Assembly (NCBI GenBank): GCA_937877085.1
Contig: CALEEY010000188.1
Location: 1-34,078 of the forward strand
Length of the DNA: 34,078 nucleotides
From: an uncultured Bacteroidota bacterium
Lineage (GTDB): Bacteria; Bacteroidota; Rhodothermia; Rhodothermales; UBA10348
Direction: 5' to 3'
Below are positions 8,888 to 17,037 of the stretch, in pieces; within the stretch, counting starts at the first letter, position 1, and every line of letters starts with the position of its first letter. The translations under genes were made by a program, and so were the position numbers. The notes beneath the pieces are model-generated. The model worked only from the letters and a program-made list of their open reading frames with translations, was not told where the DNA came from and did not search any database.

Positions 8888-9763
8888 ATGATCCCGAAGG
8901 AGTTGTTTCGCAAGATTCGCCAAATTGAAATCCGCACTAAGGGCTTGGTGCGCAACATATTTGGGGGCGAATATCACTCTGCATTCAAAGGAACGGGAAT
9001 GGAGTTTGCTGAAGTTCGGCCCTATCAATTTGGGGACGACATTCGCAGCATAGACTGGAACGTTTCTGCGCGATACGACGAGACCTTTATCAAGGTTTTT
9101 GAGGAAGAGAGAGAGCAAACGGTCATCTTGGCGGTGGATATTTCCGGGTCCGAAGATTTTGCCTCGGTTGGTCAATACAAAAGGGAAATGGCGGCTGAAA
9201 TTTGCGCCGTAGTAGCTTTCAGTGCCATTCAAAACAATGACAAAGTGGGTCTTCTCCTTTTTTCGGACCAAGTGGAATTGTTCGTCCCACCGAAAAAGGG
9301 TAAAAAACACGTCCTGAGGCTTATAAGGGACCTGTTTGCGCATCAGAAAAAATCCAATGGCACCAATATCAAAGTCGCGTTGGACCACCTGGTACGAGTA
9401 TTACATCGGCGCTCTATCGTCCTCATGTTGAGCGATTTTATGGATTCAGATTATGAGCCGGCCTTACGGGCTGTGGCGCGAAGGCACGATACCATTGCCG
9501 TCCATATGGTCGATCCTGTCGAAATGGACTTACCGGACGTTGGTTTACTTGAAGTAACCGACGCCGAGACGGGTCAGCAAGTGCTGGTGGACACGTCGAG
9601 TCATGAAGTTCGCGAAATGTATGTTGAACAGGCGCTCGAACGGGAACGTACCATCGAAATGATGTTTAGGCGACTTCGGGTTGATCGCGTACCCATCCAC
9701 ACCGATGAAGGCTATGTCGATCCACTGATCCGATTCTTTCGTAGACGTAATAAAATGGCTTGA
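8888..9763 (+). CDS. DUF58-domain protein, first gene of the Bat operon
   Basis: 291 aa, DUF58 family, which usually accompanies MoxR AAA+ ATPases and VWA proteins. The family hallmark EVRPYQFGDDIRSIDWNVSA is at about 42-61, and a VWA-like metal-site motif DISGS follows (VILAVDISGSEDF). No signal peptide or membrane segment is seen, so it is probably cytoplasmic. In typical Bacteroidota Bat operons moxR immediately precedes this gene; here the upstream neighbour is divergent purQ and no MoxR is in the window. Its TGA overlaps the TTG start of the next gene (TTGA), which suggests coupled translation. The molecular role of the family is not well established. Confidence 0.9.
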   Translation: MIPKELFRKIRQIEIRTKGLVRNIFGGEYHSAFKGTGMEFAEVRPYQFGDDIRSIDWNVSARYDETFIKVFEEEREQTVILAVDISGSEDFASVGQYKREMAAEICAVVAFSAIQNNDKVGLLLFSDQVELFVPPKKGKKHVLRLIRDLFAHQKKSNGTNIKVALDHLVRVLHRRSIVLMLSDFMDSDYEPALRAVARRHDTIAVHMVDPVEMDLPDVGLLEVTDAETGQQVLVDTSSHEVREMYVEQALERERTIEMMFRRLRVDRVPIHTDEGYVDPLIRFFRRRNKMA

Positions 9764-10803
9764 GAACGTTTTTAACACATATTGTTTTGGTGTCTCTGTT
9801 ATGCGTTGCCCCCAGCTATGGGCAACGTGTGGAGGCCTTTTTCTCTGCAGATTCGGTAACCGTGGGAGATCGATTCCAATTGACCATGGTTGTTGGGCAT
9901 GACGGTACCAGAAGCGCGCAATTTCCGCACAGTCTGCTTCCTGATTCCCTAAAATTGGTCAATGCGCCGTTTACTCTGGGGGATTTTGAAATTCTATCGG
10001 TTCTCCAGCAGGGAGGGCGACCATACGAACGAGGCGGCCGAATCGACTCTGTCGTTTACGAAGTAACTACTTTTGCCCTCGATTCTGCTCGGGTGGCTGG
10101 CATTCCATTTGGGCTCTCAACGGAGACCGATACCCTTTTTGGAATGTCGCCCGCCATGGTGCTCAGAATAGGATCTCTCGTTCCTGAGGATGCCACCGAA
10201 ATCAAGGATTTGATGCCGTTGGCTGAATTTAAGCCCTCGTGGTGGCCATGGATTCTGGGCGCTTTAGCCCTGCTGACCATTGCGGCATTGCTCTGGTGGT
10301 GGCGTAAACGTCAAACCCAAGCGCAAGGGGACGAACCAACGGTTGTCACCGAAACGCCTGCTTACGACGAAGCCTTGTCACGGCTTGCTGGGCTGGAGCA
10401 GTATGACCTTAACGATCCTACTTCCGTCAAGCCGTTCTATATAGAGTTGACAGACATTCTTAGAACCTATGTAGGTCGACGGGTGCACGTACCCGCTTTG
10501 GAATCGACTACCAGAGAATTATTGGACCGATTGAAAGCTTCCGCAGAAGGTAAATACGTTCCTACGGATGTGATAGCTGAAATCGACGAGGTCCTCTCGC
10601 AAGCCGACTTGGTAAAATTCGCCGATCTTCGCCCGATTTTGGAGCAGTCACGAGCGATGGTTATAGAAACTCGAGAAGCCATTGATGGCACGGAAACGGC
10701 CTTTCGCAAGCGGGAAGAATTGAGACGAGCCGAGGAGATGGAACGGCTAAAAGCAGCGCAGTATGCTCCTTCTGAAGCGGCGCTGCAAGAGGAGGAGGAC
10801 TAA
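9760..10803 (+). CDS. Bat-operon membrane protein, BatD/DUF4381-like
   Basis: 347 aa, starting at a TTG that overlaps the previous stop by four bases. This start gives a good signal peptide (MRTFLTHIVLVSLLCVAPSYG), and no in-frame ATG fits better. Predicted layout: a periplasmic region of about 22-160 resembling a BatD-type beta domain, one transmembrane segment at 161-181 (SWWPWILGALALL), then a cytoplasmic charged part with DLNDPTSVKPFYIELTDILRTY, similar in position to the C-terminal domain of DUF4381/BatD proteins. The tail is Glu/Arg-rich and probably coiled coil. It lies 3 bp before batA. Family assignment rests on layout and context, not a recognised catalytic motif; it is likely an accessory of the VWA complex. 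Confidence 0.75.
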   Translation: MRTFLTHIVLVSLLCVAPSYGQRVEAFFSADSVTVGDRFQLTMVVGHDGTRSAQFPHSLLPDSLKLVNAPFTLGDFEILSVLQQGGRPYERGGRIDSVVYEVTTFALDSARVAGIPFGLSTETDTLFGMSPAMVLRIGSLVPEDATEIKDLMPLAEFKPSWWPWILGALALLTIAALLWWWRKRQTQAQGDEPTVVTETPAYDEALSRLAGLEQYDLNDPTSVKPFYIELTDILRTYVGRRVHVPALESTTRELLDRLKASAEGKYVPTDVIAEIDEVLSQADLVKFADLRPILEQSRAMVIETREAIDGTETAFRKREELRRAEEMERLKAAQYAPSEAALQEEED

Positions 10804-10806
10804 ATC

Positions 10807-11790
10807 ATGACATTTGCGCAGCCTTATTGGTTGATACTTTTAGTTTTTATTCCCCTCGTGGCTTGGAGATCGTGGAGAACGGCTTCGATTCGTGGGGGAA
10901 TGCGGTTTAGTTTTACGCAAGCCATTAGCCAATCTCACTCGACTTGGAAGACCCGGCTGCGTTGGCTTCCATCGACCCTCCGCGTGAGCGGAATGACGTT
11001 GGCCATCTTAGCCATGGCACGTCCACAGAACATGAATGTGATCCAAGAACGCTTTGCGGAAGGGGTCGACATCATGATGGTGCTCGACACGTCCACTTCG
11101 ATGCGAGCCGAAGACTTTCGCCCGAACCGATTTGAAGCAGCTAAAGCGGTGGGTACCGAGTTTATTCAGGGTAGAACTTCTGACCGAGTGGGCTTAATTG
11201 TGTTTGCTGCCAACGCCTATACGCAAGCTCCACTAACGCTTGACTACGCGTTTTTGACGCAGATGCTTGCGGAGGTCGAAGTAGGGGTTATTGAGGACGG
11301 AACGGCTATTGGGACCGCTTTGGCCATGGCTGTCAACCGACTCAAGGACACTGAGGCCAAAAGCAAAGTCGTCATCCTGCTTACGGACGGTCAGAATAAT
11401 AGGGGTGAACTAAGTCCCGAGACAGCTGCAGAAGTTGCCAAAACCCTCGGCGTCCGCGTGTATGCAATCGGCGTCGGACAATACGGTGAGGCGCCGTTCG
11501 TCGTGGATCATCCGTTTGCGGGTCGTCAACGGCGCATGGTTCCGGTCGAGATTGACGAGGAAATGTTGCAGGCGGTTGCCGATATGACGGGCGGTAAATA
11601 TTTCAGAGCTACGAATAATCGAGCCTTGCAAGATATTTACAACCAAATCGGCGAGTTAGAAAAGACCAAGATTGAGGAGCGAGTGTATACCGATTTCGAA
11701 GAGCAGTATCCTCTTTTTCTATTTCCAGGTTTGGGTCTACTGTTTCTGGAAGTGCTACTTGCCACTACAATTTTTAGGCGTTTTCCATAA
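10807..11790 (+). CDS. batA: BatA, VWA-domain membrane protein
   Basis: 327 aa. Two N-terminal transmembrane segments (about 7-20 and 57-71), a von Willebrand A domain from about 88, and a C-terminal transmembrane segment (FLFPGLGLLFLEVLLATTIF). The metal-ion-dependent adhesion site is intact: DTSTS (94-98) plus the downstream TDGQNN. Bat proteins were named for Bacteroides aerotolerance; their exact biochemical role is unresolved. BatA and BatB are thought to present VWA domains at the membrane for protein contacts. Its TAA overlaps the ATG of batB by one base. Confidence 0.92.
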   Translation: MTFAQPYWLILLVFIPLVAWRSWRTASIRGGMRFSFTQAISQSHSTWKTRLRWLPSTLRVSGMTLAILAMARPQNMNVIQERFAEGVDIMMVLDTSTSMRAEDFRPNRFEAAKAVGTEFIQGRTSDRVGLIVFAANAYTQAPLTLDYAFLTQMLAEVEVGVIEDGTAIGTALAMAVNRLKDTEAKSKVVILLTDGQNNRGELSPETAAEVAKTLGVRVYAIGVGQYGEAPFVVDHPFAGRQRRMVPVEIDEEMLQAVADMTGGKYFRATNNRALQDIYNQIGELEKTKIEERVYTDFEEQYPLFLFPGLGLLFLEVLLATTIFRRFP

Positions 11791-12830
11791 TGGCGTGGCT
11801 TAATCCAACATATTTCTGGACGCTAGTTTTCGTTCCACTCGTAGCAGCCTTGTTTTTCATGGCCGCTTGGCGCAGAACGCTGTTGTCCAAGCGTTTTGGC
11901 GACAAAGAATTGGTAGCCCGATTAACCGCTACCATTAGCAAAAGGCGCCGTCGGTGGAAGGCGGCGCTACGAGTTAGCGGTGTTTTATTGTTGGCATTGG
12001 CGCTGATTGGCCCACGGTTCGGTACGCAACTACGCGAAGTCAAAAGAGAAGGCATCGATTTAGTCATTGCGCTGGACGTCTCCGCTTCGATGATGGCCGA
12101 AGACATCGCCCCCAATCGATTGTCTAGAGCGAAGAACGAAATTAAAAACCTCGTCGGCGAACTTAAAGGGGATCGCATAAGCCTGGTTACGTTCGCAGGG
12201 GACGCTTTTATTCAATGTCCGTTGACCACCGACTACGGCGCTTTGCGGCTTTTCTTGGACGTTGCCGATCCTTCGCTAATACCAACCCCGGGTACGGACT
12301 TTGGAGCCGCATTAAAGATGGCTATTCAGGCTTTTGAAGCGCCTTCTGGCGACCCCGACCAAGAAGTAAGAACCAAGGCCGTGCTCTTCGTCTCGGATGG
12401 AGAGAATCACGTCGCGGATCTTGAAGCCATTGTCGAGGAAGCTAGACAGTCCAATATTGTTCTTTATTCCGCTGGCGTCGGAGAGACCGAAGGGGCACCG
12501 ATACCGGAATATCGAAATGGACGACGGGTAGACTACAAGAAAGATCGAGCGGGAGCCGTGGTTACCACGAAATTGGAAGAAGCGGTTTTACAGGATCTAG
12601 CTCGTAATGGAAGCTATTTCAGAATAGCCAAGACATCGAGTTCACTTCCCAGAATTACAGCCGCTTTGGCACAACTCGATAAAACAGCCTATGGGGCTGA
12701 AGAATTTGAAGAGTACGAAGAACGTTTTCAATGGCCTTTGTTACTGGGCCTCGTACTCCTGTTCGCTGAATGGGCCATCCCGGACCGTATTCGGATCAAA
12801 TCGGGGCTAACGCCCCGTGACGAAGCATAA
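11790..12830 (+). CDS. batB: BatB, VWA-domain membrane protein
   Basis: 346 aa, paralogous to BatA with the same layout: N-terminal membrane segments (about 8-26 and 60-74), a VWA domain with an intact metal site DVSAS (96-100) followed by MAEDIAPNRL, and a C-terminal membrane segment (WPLLLGLVLLFAEWAIP). VSDGEN corresponds to the later metal-site aspartate. It starts one base before the end of batA. A GC hairpin (CGGGGC-taac-GCCCCG, 12802-12817) sits within its last codons, and the stop is followed at once by a 19-codon mini-ORF leading into batC. Confidence 0.92.
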   Translation: MAWLNPTYFWTLVFVPLVAALFFMAAWRRTLLSKRFGDKELVARLTATISKRRRRWKAALRVSGVLLLALALIGPRFGTQLREVKREGIDLVIALDVSASMMAEDIAPNRLSRAKNEIKNLVGELKGDRISLVTFAGDAFIQCPLTTDYGALRLFLDVADPSLIPTPGTDFGAALKMAIQAFEAPSGDPDQEVRTKAVLFVSDGENHVADLEAIVEEARQSNIVLYSAGVGETEGAPIPEYRNGRRVDYKKDRAGAVVTTKLEEAVLQDLARNGSYFRIAKTSSSLPRITAALAQLDKTAYGAEEFEEYEERFQWPLLLGLVLLFAEWAIPDRIRIKSGLTPRDEA

Positions 12831-12890
12831 ATGAAAACGTTATGCGCCTCTAACCGTACAATGACGAACTCCATCCTGAACTACACATGA
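12831..12890 (+). CDS. 19-codon mini-ORF bridging batB and batC
   Basis: The ATG follows the batB TAA with no gap, and the TGA overlaps the batC ATG as ATGA (12887-12890). The reading frame therefore fills the 56-bp gap exactly. The peptide would be MKTLCASNRTMTNSILNYT. No family is recognised. It may be a translational-coupling leader keeping ribosomes moving from batB to batC, or coincidence; nothing else proves it is translated. Confidence 0.35.
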   Translation: MKTLCASNRTMTNSILNYT

Positions 12891-13642
12891 TTCGCTCCAT
12901 TGCTTTTTTGCTTTTTGCAACCCTCCTTTTCGGTCCGGGCGACGGAAAGAAAAAAGGACGTAAAGGCAATGCCCTTTACGCTCAAGAACAGTATGCCGAG
13001 GCTATTGAAGAGTTTAGACTGGGGGTTTCTGCCGTATCGGAAGCCGGACCAGGTCCGGTGTACTCGGGTCTCCTCAACAATCTAGGCGCATCGCTTTATC
13101 GTACAGGAGACACTGAACAGGCTGGTATTGCATTCTCTGGCGCGGCCCAAATGGCCAACACGCCTGCAGACTTAGTCCGAGCTAGTTATAATGCTGGAAA
13201 TGCCGCTGCAACCGGAAAACAGCTTGAACAGGCTTTGGCTCATTATAGACGGGCACTTCTGTCAGATCCAACGAATGCCGATGCTAAATTCAACTATGAG
13301 TTTGTGAAGCGCCAATTGGAAGAGCAGCAAAAACAGGAGCAGCAGCAAGACAAACAGAATCAAGACGAAAATAAAGAGAACGAAGATCAGCAAAAAAGCG
13401 ATCAAGATCAGGAAAGCGACAAAGAAAATCAGGACCAGAAGCAACAACAGGATCAGCAAGACTCCCAAGACCAGAATCAGGAGCAGCAAGAACAGCAGCA
13501 GCAAGATCAGCAGGATCCTACAAAAATGAGTCAACAGGAGGCCGAACGAATCCTCGATGCCCTCCAAAACGAAGAAGAACAGTTATTAAGGCAGGTTCAG
13601 AAATTAAAAACACGCCCGCGGCGTGTTGAAAAAGATTGGTAA
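12887..13642 (+). CDS. batC: BatC, TPR protein with Gln/Asp-rich tail
   Basis: 251 aa. A short hydrophobic N-terminus (IRSIAFLLFATLLF) suggests a signal peptide or anchor. Tetratricopeptide repeats occupy about 27-140 (GNALYAQEQYAEAIEEF; YNAGNAAATGKQLEQALAHYRRAL). From about 142 to 215 the chain is almost entirely Gln, Asp, Glu, Lys and Asn, then ends with a helical MSQQEAERILDALQNEEEQL segment that resembles the conserved BatC C-terminus. TPRs point to a scaffold role for the BatA/BatB complex. batD begins inside its stop codon. The long antisense ORF over the Q-rich part (13262-13567) is a low-complexity shadow. Confidence 0.9.
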   Translation: MIRSIAFLLFATLLFGPGDGKKKGRKGNALYAQEQYAEAIEEFRLGVSAVSEAGPGPVYSGLLNNLGASLYRTGDTEQAGIAFSGAAQMANTPADLVRASYNAGNAAATGKQLEQALAHYRRALLSDPTNADAKFNYEFVKRQLEEQQKQEQQQDKQNQDENKENEDQQKSDQDQESDKENQDQKQQQDQQDSQDQNQEQQEQQQQDQQDPTKMSQQEAERILDALQNEEEQLLRQVQKLKTRPRRVEKDW

Positions 13643-15501
13643 TGAGGGAGACATTCTATCGTTTTTTTGGGGTCCTTTTGGTGGGGATCCTGACTAGTTC
13701 GTCCCTGGTGGTTGCCCAAACCACCAATGTCGACGAGTCCGTGAGTGCTAAATCTATTGGCACGGAAGAAACCGTTACGTACACCATAAACGTCAGCGGA
13801 TCGGACGGTACAGACCTGGAAGTTCCTACGGCTCCTGTCGCAGAGGGCCTGACGCTCATTCAGTCTCTTCCAAGCACGCAACGAAGCGTATCAATTGTCA
13901 ACGGCCAAATGTCCCAGAGCTTTAGCTTCAGCTGGATCTATCGACCCACACGGGAAGGAAACGCCACCATTGCGGCCACTTCGGTGAAAGTGGGCAATAA
14001 AGAATTTCACACCGCCCCCTTGACGGTTACCGTTGTTCCTCAAGCACAGCGCCCTCCACCTCGTCGGCAAGTCGATCCGTTCAGTTCGCTTTTTGGAAAC
14101 ACGGTCGACCAGACACCCGAACCGCCCCAGGCTCCTAATGACACGGATATTTTCATCCGCGCCATTCCAACGGCCCGATCGGCTTACCAAGGAGAACAGG
14201 TCATTATCGAATACCAACTCTTTTTTAGAGAGGGCATCCAGCTACGGCAAAGCCGCCTGACGGACAGCTGGGACGCAGAGGGCTTTTGGAGAGAGGAATT
14301 GGACGTTGAAACGAGGCCAATTCCTCGTATTGTGGTAGAAAATGGCCTTCGATACAACTCCATTGTCTTAAAACGGGCTGCCGTATTTCCAACCCGAGCC
14401 GGCAAAATGAGTGTGGATCCGCTTAAAATTGAAAGCGAAGCTATGTTGCCTTTTGGCAACCGCGATCCTTTTCAGTCCATGTTTTCACTTCGGAATCGAT
14501 TTTCCCAAGTGCAGTTGGCTTCGCCCCGGGTTTCTATAGACGCGCGTCCGCTTCCAGCGGACGCGCCACCCAGCTTCAACGGAGCCGTGGGCAAGTACGC
14601 TATGACGGTAACCACCGATCGTACAAACATCAAAGTCGGTGAGTCCATTCAACTGAGCATTACCATCGCTGGAAGGGGCAATTTGGCCACTTTGAGTTCT
14701 CCAACCTTTGTGGTTCCTAATTCCTTTGACCTGTACGATCCTGAAGTATCCTCCATCATAGACCGCTCAGGTAGAGAAATTGTCGGAAGTAAAACCTTCC
14801 GATATGTGCTTATTCCCCGGTCAAACGGCTCGTTTGAAATACCGCCCATCGAGTTCAGTCATTTTGACACCGATTCCAACACCTATAAAACCTCAAAAAC
14901 CGATATCACACCGATTACGGTTTCGGGAACGGCAACAACTCCAGATGTGGTGGTTGCCACCACCAACGGCATGCCGGTCGACGATTTTGCGCCTCTGTTC
15001 ACCTCCTCTTCCGAATGGAAAAAAGCGAATCCGGGCTCGCTTCACGATGCGTATTGGGTATATCTGCTGCTATTTTTCCCTTCGGTCATTTTGGTGATGA
15101 CCGTAGTGGTTAAAAGACGTCGTGACAAGTTTACTCAAAACGTGTCCTGGGCCAGAGGCAGACGCGCTCATCCACTGAGCAAAAAACATCTGAAACAAGC
15201 CACTTCACTTTTGGCGTCAGGTAATGTATCCGGATACTATGAAGAGTTAGAACGAGCTGTTCTTGGGTTCATTGGAAATCGACTAGACGTTGCCGAACGG
15301 GGACTGACCAGAGAAAAGCTGGACGGCATGCTAGCTGCGAACGGCGTCGACCTTGAACTGCGTAACCGGCTTCGGAAGCTTTTAGACGCCTGCGATATGG
15401 GGCGTTTTGCGCCATCCTCCGTAACCCCAGAAAACATGGAATCGGCCCTCGATGAAGCTTCGTCTATCATTCCTGATGTTGATGAACAAACAGCTCCATG
15501 A
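13642..15501 (+). CDS. batD: BatD, periplasmic Bat-operon protein
   Basis: I chose the ATG at 13642, overlapping the batC TAA as TAATG, rather than the TTG at 13636 in the ORF track; this gives 619 aa. A signal peptide is visible (MRETFYRFFGVLLVGILTSSSLVVAQ). A large beta-rich periplasmic region follows with repeated segments such as SYQGEQVIIEYQLFF-type and TNIKVGESIQLSITI, typical of BatD 'oxygen tolerance' domains. One transmembrane segment (YWVYLLLFFPSVILVMTVVV) precedes a cytoplasmic helical C-terminus. It shares four bases with batE. Function is inferred from family and operon context. Confidence 0.9.
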   Translation: MRETFYRFFGVLLVGILTSSSLVVAQTTNVDESVSAKSIGTEETVTYTINVSGSDGTDLEVPTAPVAEGLTLIQSLPSTQRSVSIVNGQMSQSFSFSWIYRPTREGNATIAATSVKVGNKEFHTAPLTVTVVPQAQRPPPRRQVDPFSSLFGNTVDQTPEPPQAPNDTDIFIRAIPTARSAYQGEQVIIEYQLFFREGIQLRQSRLTDSWDAEGFWREELDVETRPIPRIVVENGLRYNSIVLKRAAVFPTRAGKMSVDPLKIESEAMLPFGNRDPFQSMFSLRNRFSQVQLASPRVSIDARPLPADAPPSFNGAVGKYAMTVTTDRTNIKVGESIQLSITIAGRGNLATLSSPTFVVPNSFDLYDPEVSSIIDRSGREIVGSKTFRYVLIPRSNGSFEIPPIEFSHFDTDSNTYKTSKTDITPITVSGTATTPDVVVATTNGMPVDDFAPLFTSSSEWKKANPGSLHDAYWVYLLLFFPSVILVMTVVVKRRRDKFTQNVSWARGRRAHPLSKKHLKQATSLLASGNVSGYYEELERAVLGFIGNRLDVAERGLTREKLDGMLAANGVDLELRNRLRKLLDACDMGRFAPSSVTPENMESALDEASSIIPDVDEQTAP

Positions 15502-16295
15502 ATGTGATGCGTAACGTAGGAAGCCTCTTTTTACTGCTTTTGGCCGTTATCACGCCATCTAACTCCGCTGCTTTTCAGTCGGAGACGAATCCGATGTCGC
15601 TTGAAAACGCCGTGCGATCGTTTGACGAGGGTACGGTCCATCTGCTAGATGGGAATTTTCTAGCCGCAATCCAACAGTACTCACAGGCTGACGAAGCTGG
15701 CTGGGTTTCGGCTGAACTATACTACAATATGGGCCTTGCCTATCACCGTTCGAACAAATTTGGACTGGCGGTTCTCTATCTAGAAAAAGCCAAACGATTG
15801 GCCCCTGAAGATGTTAAAATAGTACACTCGTTGAGTGTCGCCAGTCATCGCCAGGCCGATCGCTTTTCACAACTACCCGATCCCTTCTGGCAGAAAACCC
15901 ACCTGTGGCTAGCAAATAGATTGCCTTTTGCCGTTGCCTTCTGGATCGGCCTTGCCTTTTGGATCGGTCTAGTTGGGTTAATTATTGGAAAGCTGCTCTT
16001 TCAGCTACATGGAGACTGGTGGCGACGGGCTAGGATCTTATTGGGTTCTGTTTCTTTTTGTCTCATCTTCTACGCCTTAACCACATCTGCCTGGCCTCCT
16101 ATTGAGGAGAGGGCCGTTGTTCTTACGCCAGAGGCCAAGATTCATGAGCTCGCTGATGAGTCCTCTACAGAAGTTTTGATAATCCACGAAGGCTTGGTTA
16201 TTACCGTAAAGACTTCGTCAGCCGATTGGGCTTTTATAGAGGTATCCAACGGATCCAAGGGCTGGGTTTCGTCCGCAGTGTTAGGAACTATCTAA
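15498..16295 (+). CDS. batE: BatE, TPR and SH3-domain protein
   Basis: 265 aa, last of the Bat genes, overlapping batD by ATGA. A signal peptide (MRNVGSLFLLLLAVITPSNSAAF) is followed by TPR repeats (about 45-115: ELYYNMGLAYHRSNKFGLAVLYLEKAKRL), two transmembrane segments (about 143-165 and 175-200), and a C-terminal bacterial SH3-like domain (about 212-263) ending WAFIEVSNGSKGWV. This order, TPR-TM-TM-SH3, is the usual BatE architecture. It probably helps assemble the Bat complex in the membrane. The tdk ORF as listed overlaps its end, but tdk's likely start lies downstream. Confidence 0.9.
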   Translation: MNVMRNVGSLFLLLLAVITPSNSAAFQSETNPMSLENAVRSFDEGTVHLLDGNFLAAIQQYSQADEAGWVSAELYYNMGLAYHRSNKFGLAVLYLEKAKRLAPEDVKIVHSLSVASHRQADRFSQLPDPFWQKTHLWLANRLPFAVAFWIGLAFWIGLVGLIIGKLLFQLHGDWWRRARILLGSVSFCLIFYALTTSAWPPIEERAVVLTPEAKIHELADESSTEVLIIHEGLVITVKTSSADWAFIEVSNGSKGWVSSAVLGTI

Positions 16296-16402
16296 GCCTC
16301 TTTTCGCACACACATAGTCCGCCGAGTTTCCATTCATTATCTTTGGAACCCGGATTTCCCTTCTCTGGGATAGATTCCTCTTCACAACTAGGACCAGACA
16401 AC

Positions 16403-17002
16403 TTGGAACCTCACGTACTGAATAGATCGCGCAAGACCGGCTGGATTGAAGTCGTTTGTGGTTCAATGTTCAGTGGGAAAACCGAAGAACTGATCCGCCG
16501 GATGAAACGAGCCCGGATTGCGCGCCAACGAATAGAAATATTCAAACCGGCGTTGGATACCCGTTTTAGTGGTCTGGATGTGGTTTCGCACGATGAATCG
16601 GCTCTGCAATCGACTCCCGTGACCGCTGCATCACAGATTTTGCTATTGGCAATGGATGCCCAAGTGGTCGGAATCGACGAAGCCCAGTTTTTCGATTCCG
16701 ATCTAATTAATGTGTGCCGAGAATTGGCCAAAGCGGGCAAGCGAGTTATTGTTTGCGGGCTCGACCAAGATTACCTCGGCCAGCCATTTGAACCCGTGCC
16801 CAGCATCATGGCCATCGCTGAATTCGTCACCAAGCTTCACGCCATTTGCGTGGTTTGTGGCGCCCCGGCCAATCATTCCCAGCGACTTGTTAAAGGTCAA
16901 GGACGCGTACTTCTGGGTGCCACAGAATCGTACGAGCCTCGCTGCCGTGAGTGTTTTGATTTGAAGCTATCGTCACAAGAAGTGGACAGTCCATCCGTCT
17001 GA
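16403..17002 (+). CDS. tdk: Thymidine kinase (type II, zinc-containing)
   Basis: Phosphorylates thymidine to dTMP with ATP in the pyrimidine salvage pathway. Walker A GSMFSGKT (20-27), Walker B VVGIDEAQFF and the zinc ribbon CVVCGAP ... CRECFD are all visible. The ORF track begins at 16226 inside batE with a non-conserved extension. I prefer the TTG at 16403, which has AGGA nine bases upstream and gives 199 aa, the family's usual size. The start is therefore a reasoned choice, not certain. It follows batE in the same direction after about 107 bp and converges with the DUF445 gene. Confidence 0.92.
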   Translation: MEPHVLNRSRKTGWIEVVCGSMFSGKTEELIRRMKRARIARQRIEIFKPALDTRFSGLDVVSHDESALQSTPVTAASQILLLAMDAQVVGIDEAQFFDSDLINVCRELAKAGKRVIVCGLDQDYLGQPFEPVPSIMAIAEFVTKLHAICVVCGAPANHSQRLVKGQGRVLLGATESYEPRCRECFDLKLSSQEVDSPSV

Positions 17003-17008
17003 TCGCGT

Positions 17009-17036
17009 CTAGACCCGCCCAGAGACCGGGTGCTAG
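17009..17036. terminator. Hairpin between convergent tdk and DUF445 gene
   Basis: CTAG-ACCCG (17009-17017) pairs with CGGGT-GCTAG (17027-17036), nine pairs with one bulged base and a nine-base loop. It fills the 35-bp gap between the two stop codons, as expected for a shared bidirectional terminator. There is no T-tract on either strand. Confidence 0.45.
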
Positions 17037-17037
17037 C

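Noticed and set aside
13262-13567. 101-codon minus-strand ORF, almost all Leu/Ile/Val
   Set aside because: It is the reverse of the Gln/Asp-rich BatC coding run, so its hydrophobicity is a codon artefact.
16226-16402. Extended N-terminus of thymidine kinase in the ORF track
   Set aside because: It overlaps batE and is not family-like; the TTG at 16403 gives normal length and has an AGGA sequence upstream.
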